26,555 nucleotides of DNA. Origin: an uncultured Oscillospiraceae bacterium (GTDB taxonomy: Bacteria; Bacillota; Clostridia; Oscillospirales; Oscillospiraceae). Each line of letters starts with the position of its first letter. The stretch's first letter is position 1. The position numbers and the translations under genes were made by a program. The stretch spans positions 1 to 26,555 of the forward strand of contig CAJUSG010000032.1 of assembly GCA_910589085.1 (NCBI GenBank). Reading direction: 5' to 3'. The notes under the pieces were generated by a model. The model worked only from the letters and a program-made list of their open reading frames with translations. It ran no database searches and was not told where the DNA came from. Shown piece by piece: positions 1 to 6,716 of the stretch.

Positions 1-94
1 ATTTGCGGGGGTATCTGCTGAAAGTCCAGATATATCAACCATTTTCAAGGACAGAATATATACTTCCATGGCACACAAACAAGATTTTTGTCAT
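1..94 (-). pseudogene. Low-molecular-weight protein tyrosine phosphatase-like gene start, apparently broken
   Basis: From the ATG at 94-92 the minus strand reads MTKILFVCHGSIYSVLENG and then stops at 37-35. The first 12 residues match the start of low-molecular-weight tyrosine phosphatases (ILFVCHGNICRS, the CX5R phosphate loop), but the loop Arg and the RSPMAE segment are missing. In the neighbouring frame the text continues as LKMVDISGLSADTPAN to the window edge, which resembles the family's following helix (VLKDMV..AGL). The simplest reading is a small deletion plus a frameshift. A GGAG about 10 nt upstream and an upstream promoter show that this is a real gene start. It could also be a sequencing error or a short unrelated peptide. 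The rest of the gene lies outside the window. Confidence 0.5.
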
Positions 95-125
95 CGCTCA
101 CACACTCCGAAGCCTTATTTTTGTC

Positions 126-154
126 AGTATAGCACACATTCAGCACTAAGTCGA
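126..154 (-). promoter_or_regulatory. Promoter for the leftward phosphatase-like gene
   Basis: On the minus strand the -35 element is TCGACT (plus 149-154), then a 17-nt spacer, then the -10 element TATACT (plus 126-131), which is preceded by TGC as an extended -10. Transcription would begin near 119, just before the GGAG and the ATG at 94. Confidence 0.5.
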
Positions 155-548
155 GGGGGACTTTCCCTTGGGCTAAAGATGCGCCGTGCTCTGCCAATTC
201 CAGCTTTCCCCATCCGAATTGGCACGCTGCCCAAATATATCATTTGATTGTGCACGCCTATCGGTCCGCGAGAAATCGGAATGATAAGAAAGAAATCGTG
301 CAAGAATCGTTTATCGCAGGCTTGGTTAGGATCGAATCGTTTCTTGGGAGCGAAAACCAACTAAACTGGACAAAAGCCTGTGTTCACAGGGTAAAAGGGC
401 TAACATGAAGGCATGGAAGAAAAAGAGTGAGTGTCGGCTATGTGGCTAACAAAATTGGCACCTTCCAGATCGTCCCACCACCCGTCGCGGAGACATTCCC
501 TATTTTACCATCGGCTCTCCAACAGCGGCCACGCCGCCAAAGCGAGCA

Positions 549-583
549 GCGGAAGCCAAGGTTCTAACCACCCTGGCTTCCGC
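549..583. repeat. 10-bp perfect inverted repeat downstream of the kinase operon
   Basis: GCGGAAGCCA (549-558) pairs perfectly with TGGCTTCCGC (574-583) across a 15-nt loop. It lies about 70 nt beyond the stop of the last kinase gene, so it could fold in that mRNA as a 3' stabilising or terminating hairpin. No T-run follows on either strand, so I do not call it an intrinsic terminator. Confidence 0.45.
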
Positions 584-651
584 CGCTCCATGCTTTTCCG
601 TCTAATTCAATTTTTCCCGGCCCCTCTCCCGGAGCCCGCTTGTCCCGCCGC

Positions 652-3342
652 TCAATCCGTCCCACCGGACCCGGAAGCCTCATCCTTTCTCATGAACATC
701 AGCCCAAACGATCCAGAACCACAGTTGCTGGCGATGGCGGACGACGCCTTTTGCAGATAGACCCGCTCAAAGGTACAATGCTGCCGCACCAGGTTCTGGA
801 TATATTGAAGCTTTTTCTCATCCAGTCCGGCGTAGGTGATGAACAGAACGCGCCGGTCGATGCTTCTGGTCTCCTGGAGCACCTTTCTGACGTATTTCTT
901 GGCGATGCGCGAAAAGTCGCCCACTTCCATGCTGCCCACCACCATCTTGCTCTTTCGCAGCACAAGAATCGGGTGGAGCAGCAGCGCGTCGCACAAAACC
1001 TGTATCCGCTTTGATATCCGCCCGGCCTGGCACAACATATGGGTGCTGTTGATGATAAAAGCCGATGAGATAAAACGCTCCGCGCGCTCCACCGCCGCCA
1101 CAATCTCCGCCTTCCCGGCGTGATTTTCCGCCAGCTGCGCCGCCCAGAGCACCGACAGGCCCATGCTGCTGGACAGATGCCCGGAGTTCACCACCGTGAC
1201 ATTGTTGAAGGATTTCGCGGCCTCCAGGGCGTTTTGGTATCCTGTGCTGACGTGTTTGGCCATGCTGATGTGGATCACATTCTGGGCCTCCGTCAGCTTT
1301 TCCGCGAAAAACCGCTCGTAGTCCTCCACCTCCGGGGGCCGGGACTCCCCCTTCCTCCCCTGGGCCATGTGGGCCAGCAGCTCATCCGGCTGCAGCTCCA
1401 GTCCGTCCAGGAAACGGCCCGCCTCCGTGTGAACATAGTAAGGGCAGACCGAAACCCCCAGCTCCTTGAGCAGTGTTTCCGGCAGGTCGCACACACTGTC
1501 CGTAGTGATCAGGATGAACCGCCGCTTCACCTGCTCGAAAATCAGGACATCCTTTTCTATGCTGGGCTGTCCCGCCTCCTCGCACAGGCTCACCAGCTTT
1601 TTGGGCAGAACGCTGAGCACCGCCGCCTCCAAAAGCGCGCCGCCCACCGGCTTGGCCAGATAGCCGCTGAACCCCTCCTTCTTGTAGAGAAGCTGGTTGT
1701 CGCTGCCCGCGTTGGCGGTCAGGGCCACCACGGGCACGTCCTGGCACAGCCCGCCCGGCTGCTCCCGCAGGGCGTGGAGGCACTCGATCCCGTCCATTTC
1801 CGGCATCATGTGATCCATCAGAATGCAGTCATAGTGGTGGATCTGGGTCAGCCTGAGGCATTCCGCCCCGCTGGACGCGGTGTCGATCTGGATTTTCGTC
1901 TCCGCCAGCAGCTTGGTCACCACCATCAGGTTCATATCGTTGTCGTCCACCACCAGGATGTGGGCGTCCGGAGCCTCAAAGCTCTGCCGGTAGGGCTCTC
2001 CGTCGCGGACCCTGGCGCGGGAAGCCAGGGTAAACATCCCCAGCTCCTTCTCGTCCACAATGTCCTGGTCCAGCGTGACAATAAATTTTGAGCCCTTGGT
2101 ATAGACGCTGTTTACACTGATCTCGCCGCCCATCAGCTCCACCAGCTGGTGGACAATGCTCAGCCCCAGTCCGGTGCCCTCAATGTAGCGGTTCTTTTCC
2201 TCGTCCACCCGCTGGAAAGCGTTAAAAATATAGGGGATGTTCTCCTTCTTTACCCCCAGTCCGGTGTCCTCCACGGAATACCAGACCCGCACCCGGTTGA
2301 TCGACTGGCGCTCACACCGGACAGCGAGGGTGACCGAGCCCTCGCTGGTGTATTTCACCGCGTTGTTCAGCAGATTAATCAGAATCTGCTTGATGCGCAC
2401 CTCGTCTCCGCAGAGCATACTGGGAATGGACGAATCGACTTGAAGTTTAAACTCAAGGCCCTTCTCCTTGGCCTTGATCCACATCATATTGACGATTTCC
2501 GAAAAAAGCGCGCCGGTCTCGTAGGAGACATTGACGATTTCCATTTTTCCGGATTTGATTTTGGAGATATCCAGAATATCGTTTATCAGGGTCAGCAGCA
2601 GCTTGCTGGCGCCCTGAATATTCCTTGCGTTCTCCGCCACCTCCTGCGAGGTGCTCTCCCGCAGGATGATCTCATTCAGGCCGATGATGGTGTTGATGGG
2701 GGTGCGGATCTCGTGGCTCATGCTGGAGAAAAAGTTGTTTTCCGCCTTGTTCAGCTCCTCAATTTCCTTTTTCTGCTGTTGAGAGAGGGCGTTTTCTTCC
2801 TCATACATCCTGTTCAGGAACAGAAGCAGCACACAGTTCAGAAGGCCCACCATCACCACGGAGAATGCGGAATCAAAAAAGGAGTGCCGCTGGGTATTCT
2901 GGGCGACAAACTCGGGGAAATAGAAGGCCAGGCCATAACACAGCAGCGTCTCCGCCGTGCAGAGCCCGAAAAACACAGCCATCCGCCTTCCCTGCAGGGT
3001 GATACAGACGTAGATGAAGCAGAACACAAACCACTCCGGCACTCCGCTGTAGAATCCGCCCGCCGTGAAAAAGCTGATGGGAAATATCAGCAGCAGCAGG
3101 ACCGAGATGGCCGTGGCTCCCGCATGAATCTGTTCCTTCTGAATGCTCACCTTAACGATTATGTACATGGCGGTAAGGCTGGCCGCCAGAAGCAGGATAT
3201 TCCAAATGCTTCTGCCCATAGGCAGAATGAACACCAGTGCCACCATACAGGTGCCTGTTACAATGCGAAACATGCGTTCGCGCAGGCTGATCCTGTGATC
3301 GGTAATGATGTTAAACCATTTTTTAATCACGCAGTCTCTCAC
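652..3342 (-). CDS. Membrane hybrid histidine kinase with receiver and C-terminal DegV (fatty-acid-binding) domain
   Basis: The 896-residue protein starts with about 170 residues of membrane helices (roughly 28-178). A HisKA dimerisation domain follows, with phospho-acceptor H210 in SHEIRTP, then the ATPase domain (Asn box near 326, DTGLG 359-363, GTGLGL 389-394). Next is a receiver (acidic DD at 467-468, phospho-Asp D510, K564). Residues about 608-885 form a DegV-fold domain: TTDSVCDLP at the start, the dimer/ligand region near 690-728 (HISMAKHVSTGYQNALEAA, then VVNSGHLSSSMGL), QAGRIS near 772, and a closing CGSGSFGL. DegV proteins such as FakB hold a fatty acid for FakA; as a kinase output or sensor domain this is unusual. 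The usual TSQPS ligand motif reads ESRPP, and the usual His of the C-terminal HxGPG motif is Asn873. It is last in the operon, 33 nt after the previous gene. The start is GTG at 3342; GTG at 3330 is better spaced from GAGGGG. Confidence 0.88.
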   Translation of the reverse strand: MRDCVIKKWFNIITDHRISLRERMFRIVTGTCMVALVFILPMGRSIWNILLLAASLTAMYIIVKVSIQKEQIHAGATAISVLLLLIFPISFFTAGGFYSGVPEWFVFCFIYVCITLQGRRMAVFFGLCTAETLLCYGLAFYFPEFVAQNTQRHSFFDSAFSVVMVGLLNCVLLLFLNRMYEEENALSQQQKKEIEELNKAENNFFSSMSHEIRTPINTIIGLNEIILRESTSQEVAENARNIQGASKLLLTLINDILDISKIKSGKMEIVNVSYETGALFSEIVNMMWIKAKEKGLEFKLQVDSSIPSMLCGDEVRIKQILINLLNNAVKYTSEGSVTLAVRCERQSINRVRVWYSVEDTGLGVKKENIPYIFNAFQRVDEEKNRYIEGTGLGLSIVHQLVELMGGEISVNSVYTKGSKFIVTLDQDIVDEKELGMFTLASRARVRDGEPYRQSFEAPDAHILVVDDNDMNLMVVTKLLAETKIQIDTASSGAECLRLTQIHHYDCILMDHMMPEMDGIECLHALREQPGGLCQDVPVVALTANAGSDNQLLYKKEGFSGYLAKPVGGALLEAAVLSVLPKKLVSLCEEAGQPSIEKDVLIFEQVKRRFILITTDSVCDLPETLLKELGVSVCPYYVHTEAGRFLDGLELQPDELLAHMAQGRKGESRPPEVEDYERFFAEKLTEAQNVIHISMAKHVSTGYQNALEAAKSFNNVTVVNSGHLSSSMGLSVLWAAQLAENHAGKAEIVAAVERAERFISSAFIINSTHMLCQAGRISKRIQVLCDALLLHPILVLRKSKMVVGSMEVGDFSRIAKKYVRKVLQETRSIDRRVLFITYAGLDEKKLQYIQNLVRQHCTFERVYLQKASSAIASNCGSGSFGLMFMRKDEASGSGGTD

Positions 3343-3375
3343 CCCTCAAAATTCGGAATTTCGGAACGGACACGG

Positions 3376-5943
3376 CTATATCCTGGCGATGTGCGCGCAG
3401 AGCTCCTTATACGCACGCAGCAGGGCGGGGTGATGGGCGTGGATAAAGTCCGCGTCGTCCCTCTTCCCCGCCAGCTCCAGCTCCTTCGCCTGGGCGGAGA
3501 GGGCCTCCGCGCCGATGGTTAGAGATGTGCTTTTCAGCGCGTGGACCTTGACGGCGTAGTCCGCCCAGCTGCCGCTCTCGTACAGCGAGGCGATCTCCGC
3601 CTGCTTCTCCCCGCTCTGGGCACAGAAGAGGCGCAGCATCTCCCGGTAGAAGTTCTCCTCCCCGCCGCAGTAGTTCAGGCCGATCTCTGTGTTGACCCCG
3701 GCCTGTCTGAGGCGCTCATAGGGGATCAGAGGGCTCTCGGCCGGGCTGTCCGTGGCCTGTGTGTCCTCGACCGGGCCGCTCTGAACGGCAGAAGCTGCCG
3801 GCTCCTCTGGCAGCCCGGCCTCTGCCGCCGCTTCAGCCTCTGCCGTTTTCCCGGTCTCCGCGAGCTTGGTGCGGTCTGAGTTGGCAGTATACCGGATGCA
3901 GCTCTTGGGCAGCACCTTTCGCAGCACTCGCTCCAAAACGGCACGCTCAATAGGCTTGGGGACAAATTCCGTGAATCCCTCACTGCGGAACATCTCTCTG
4001 GCGCCGCTGACCGTGTTGGCGGTCAGGGCGATGATCGGTATATCCTGATACATCTCGTGGTAGAGCTCGTGGATTTTCTTCAGTGTCTCCACACCGTCAA
4101 ACCCGGGCATCATATGGTCCAGGAAGATGATGTCGTAGGAGGCGCTGCCGCACTGGGCCACCGCCTCCCGTCCGCTCAGGCAGGTGTCCACCTCGATCCC
4201 GTAGCTGCCCAGAACGCCCTGGGCGACCACAAGGTTCATCTCCTCGTCGTCAACCGCCAGCGCCCGGACGCCAACGCAGGTAAAGGGCTTTCGCCCTGCG
4301 GCCTGGTCCTCGGCAAAGCCCCGCTCTCCCATCTCTCCGTTGAGCAAATTTGCCACGGAGAGGGCGGAAAAGGGCTTGTGGATGACAAGCAGACGGCTGC
4401 CGCTGTCCAGAACAAACTCTCTGTCCGCAATCACAATAACCCGAATCGTCTCGGCCAGTTCCTCATAATAGGACCGGTTCTCCTCATATTCCGGCTGGGC
4501 GATAAACACATGGGTCAGAGTATGGCTGCGCTGCAGCTTGAGGAAGCCCTCAAAATTGTGGGCCTGATACCCCTCGATGTTTAGTCCCTCCACCAGGTTC
4601 AGGATCAGCCCGTCATAATAGCCCCGCACCTCGTCGTTAATATATTTTTCCGGCCGGAAATAGCAGGCGATACACAGCTGGTCCGGGTGGTTGAGGGTGA
4701 TACACGGCTGGTCGTCCGCCACCCCCTGGGGAATCACGATATTCGCGTGCAGGCCCTGCCGCCGCTTGCTGTCAAAGTGGATAAAGCCCCCCATGGCGTT
4801 GAGCAGCCCCCGGGCGATGGGGAGCCCCAGGCCCAGCCCCCCCGCGAAGCGCTTGCTTCCGGAGTCCGCCTGGTAGAAGTCGTTATACATCTGCTCAAGC
4901 TGGGCATCCGTCATGCCGATTCCGGTGTCGTGGATGCCAATAATCAGATTGACCCCGTAATTTTCCCACCGGTAGTCTATGCGGACGTTGATGCCCCCCT
5001 CTTCGGTAAATTTAATGGCATTTTCCGCCAGAATCTTGAGCACATGGGAAATTTTCTCCGCATCCCCCACAAGCACCGCCGGTATCTTGGGGTTGATATC
5101 AAACACCAGCTCCAAATGCTGCCGGTTGCTCTGCAGCGCGGTCATGGTGATGACGTCGTTGAGCACCGAGGTTATCATGTACTCCTCTTTGGCCGGCGTC
5201 AGGGTGCCATCCATGATCTCCGTGTAATCCAGCATGTTGTTGATCTGGTTGGACAAGCGCTTTCCCGCCATCTTAATGGATAGCATATCCTCCCGAATCT
5301 CCGGGGAGAGCTCCCGGCCAAGGGCCACCTCGCTGATGCCAATGACCATATTAATGGGCGTGCGGAGCTCGTGAGACACATTGGACAAAAAAACAGCGTT
5401 CTGCTTTCCCGCCGTCTCCAGTTCCGTGAATATGTGGTTATACCACTGCCGTTGAACGCTCCGCCGCTTAATCCAGTACCCCGCAAGGGCCGTCCCGCCA
5501 AAGGTGACAACGGTGCCAAGCACCATGCGAATGGAAGACCGGACATCCATACCATAAAAAATGGTATGAAGAATCAGCGCGTGATACAGCAGCTCCAGCA
5601 CATACAGCGCCTCGATCACGCGCAGAATCCATTTTTTATTCAGCATGAACAGCACAAGGATGAGGATACAGGCCACAGCGGGTATGTCGAAAAGGACACC
5701 TTCATGCACGCCAAAGAAGAAAAATTCCACCAGCAGCAGTCCGGCGCACAGATTCTCATAATATGTATCCGAACCGATTCTTGCAATATGTAAAACCCAA
5801 ACACTGACGCAGCCCGCCGCCATCAGCGGTACCGCCCAAAATTCCCATGCCATAGCTGCCACAATGAAGCTCAGCATTACGCTGAATACCGTGATGACGA
5901 CAGCCAACAGCAGGTGTCTGCTTGTCTGTTCCTCCGCTCTCAT
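3376..5943 (-). CDS. Membrane hybrid histidine kinase with pseudo-receiver, receiver and HPt domains
   Basis: This is an 855-residue sensor kinase. Membrane helices fill roughly residues 10-158. HisKA carries H191 in SHELRTP, and the ATPase domain has its Asn box near 308, DTGIG 339-343 and GLGLGL 369-374. Residues about 412-535 look like a degenerate receiver: a Rossmann-like pattern with IHKP near 521-524 but no clear acidic pocket. A canonical receiver follows (DD 565-566, phospho-Asp D609 in LDHMMP, K663). An Ala/Glu/Pro-rich linker (about 695-738) leads to an HPt domain with H801 in VHALKSTS. All parts needed for a His-Asp-His relay are present, so it could pass phosphate to the stand-alone receiver encoded upstream. 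Its ATG overlaps that gene's TAA by one base (TAATG), which implies translational coupling. The sensed signal is unknown; no periplasmic domain is evident, so sensing may be in the membrane. Confidence 0.9.
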   Translation of the reverse strand: MRAEEQTSRHLLLAVVITVFSVMLSFIVAAMAWEFWAVPLMAAGCVSVWVLHIARIGSDTYYENLCAGLLLVEFFFFGVHEGVLFDIPAVACILILVLFMLNKKWILRVIEALYVLELLYHALILHTIFYGMDVRSSIRMVLGTVVTFGGTALAGYWIKRRSVQRQWYNHIFTELETAGKQNAVFLSNVSHELRTPINMVIGISEVALGRELSPEIREDMLSIKMAGKRLSNQINNMLDYTEIMDGTLTPAKEEYMITSVLNDVITMTALQSNRQHLELVFDINPKIPAVLVGDAEKISHVLKILAENAIKFTEEGGINVRIDYRWENYGVNLIIGIHDTGIGMTDAQLEQMYNDFYQADSGSKRFAGGLGLGLPIARGLLNAMGGFIHFDSKRRQGLHANIVIPQGVADDQPCITLNHPDQLCIACYFRPEKYINDEVRGYYDGLILNLVEGLNIEGYQAHNFEGFLKLQRSHTLTHVFIAQPEYEENRSYYEELAETIRVIVIADREFVLDSGSRLLVIHKPFSALSVANLLNGEMGERGFAEDQAAGRKPFTCVGVRALAVDDEEMNLVVAQGVLGSYGIEVDTCLSGREAVAQCGSASYDIIFLDHMMPGFDGVETLKKIHELYHEMYQDIPIIALTANTVSGAREMFRSEGFTEFVPKPIERAVLERVLRKVLPKSCIRYTANSDRTKLAETGKTAEAEAAAEAGLPEEPAASAVQSGPVEDTQATDSPAESPLIPYERLRQAGVNTEIGLNYCGGEENFYREMLRLFCAQSGEKQAEIASLYESGSWADYAVKVHALKSTSLTIGAEALSAQAKELELAGKRDDADFIHAHHPALLRAYKELCAHIARI

Positions 5944-6302
5944 TATTCCTCAAACTCCCGGGCAACCCGCTTCAACAGCTCCTGGGGCTCAAAGGGCTTC
6001 TTCAGATAGTTCACCGCACCCAGCCTGATCGCGCTGACCACATCCTCCTCCGCCCCCGATGCCGTCAGAAAAATCACCGGAATCTCGGGGACGAACTCCT
6101 TCATGCGCTCAAAGGTCTCCATGCCGTTCATCTTGGGCATCTCAATATCCAGCAGGACCAGGTCCACTACGCCGCTTTTCAGCCGCTCCAGCGCCTCGAT
6201 CCCGGAATCAGCCATAAGCACACTGTATTCCTTCTCCAGAATCATCTTTGTCCTGACCAGATTCATTGTGTCGTCATCCACCACTAAAATACGTTTCTGC
6301 AT
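5943..6302 (-). CDS. Stand-alone CheY-like response regulator
   Basis: The 119-residue protein is a single receiver domain: acidic DDD at 9-11, phospho-Asp D52 in LLDIEMP, Thr near 80, and a conserved Lys at 102 in KKPF. It has no DNA-binding or enzymatic output domain, so it must act by protein contact or as a shuttle in the relay. It is the first gene of the minus-strand operon, with GGGAGG 8 nt before its ATG and a promoter at 6354-6382. The natural phosphate donor is the HPt domain of the kinase encoded directly after it (inference from position and coupling). Confidence 0.9.
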   Translation of the reverse strand: MQKRILVVDDDTMNLVRTKMILEKEYSVLMADSGIEALERLKSGVVDLVLLDIEMPKMNGMETFERMKEFVPEIPVIFLTASGAEEDVVSAIRLGAVNYLKKPFEPQELLKRVAREFEE

Positions 6303-6353
6303 ACAACTGCCTCCCTGTCATATTAGCGGGTGTCTATCAAACCCTGTGAATCC

Positions 6354-6382
6354 ATTTTAAATTAAGATCCCAGGAAAATCAA
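6354..6382 (-). promoter_or_regulatory. Promoter of the phosphorelay operon
   Basis: On the minus strand, TTGATT (plus 6377-6382), a 17-nt spacer and TAAAAT (plus 6354-6359) form a good housekeeping-type promoter. It lies about 50 nt upstream of the response-regulator start and points away from the chorismate operon. Confidence 0.55.
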
Positions 6383-6523
6383 GCCCATATTTCGGTTTTA
6401 ACCCAGTTCCAATTCCCGCCTGCATCCGCTCGCCGGACCGAAATGCCGGCGGTCGGCGGCACTTCTTTTCTCTCTGCATACAGAAGAAGGGGAGCGTCAA
6501 CCAATGCTGTGGCGTACTCGATT

Positions 6524-6541
6524 GAAACAGTTTCTTAAACT
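6524..6541. promoter_or_regulatory. Overlapping short palindromes, candidate operator
   Basis: GAAACAGTTTC (6524-6534) is an 11-nt palindrome with a central A. It overlaps AGTTT-CTT-AAACT (6529-6541). Both lie between the divergent promoters, about 75-90 nt upstream of the rightward -35. The binding protein is unknown; the LacI-type regulator encoded at 15943 is one candidate. Confidence 0.3.
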
Positions 6542-6552
6542 ATGTGAAAAAC

Positions 6553-6578
6553 GACAATATTACAGCACTCATATTGTC
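6553..6578. promoter_or_regulatory. 8-bp inverted repeat upstream of the chorismate operon promoter
   Basis: GACAATAT (6553-6560) and ATATTGTC (6571-6578) are perfect arms separated by 10 nt, which puts the half-site centres about 18 bp apart, on nearly the same DNA face. The site ends 37 bp before the -35 hexamer. It has the geometry of a dimeric regulator site; the regulator is not identified. Confidence 0.4.
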
Positions 6579-6615
6579 TAATCATCTGAATATATAGAAG
6601 AAATGAAATTTATAA

Positions 6616-6644
6616 TTGACAGATTGGCAAAACCAAGCTATTCT
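6616..6644 (+). promoter_or_regulatory. Promoter of the chorismate/ABC importer operon
   Basis: TTGACA (6616-6621), a 17-nt spacer and TATTCT (6639-6644) make a near-consensus sigma-A promoter. Predicted transcription starts near 6651, giving a leader of about 66 nt before the ATG at 6717. That is too short for a T-box or most riboswitches, which points to repressor or activator control at the DNA. Confidence 0.65.
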
Positions 6645-6716
6645 GTGTGATGCAAGCATTTCTTATCGACGGATAGAAAATGAAACAATAAGAAACTAAA
6701 ACTGGAAGGAGAACCC

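Larger units (their letters stand above)
95..651. other. Gene-free stretch with short repeats and two inverted repeats
   Basis: I see no convincing gene here; the open frames lack ribosome sites and recognisable sequence. AATCG recurs at 274, 294, 305 and 335, so most copies are spaced by near multiples of 10 bp. AGAAATCG occurs at 271 and 291, and GAATCGTTT at 304 and 334. A 6-bp stem with a TT loop sits at 377-390; on the minus strand it is followed by CTTTTGT, so it could be a weak terminator for the kinase operon. Confidence 0.4.

Noticed and set aside
124..360. 78-codon open frame near the left end
   Set aside because: No ribosome site or family resemblance, and its end overlaps the promoter of the leftward gene.
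431..1014. Two overlapping plus-strand frames near the end of the DegV kinase gene
   Set aside because: They overlap the kinase gene on the opposite strand, lack ribosome sites and are compositionally biased.
6651..6716. T-box or trp-type attenuator before the chorismate operon
   Set aside because: The leader is only about 66 nt and shows no specifier loop, leader peptide or terminator pair.
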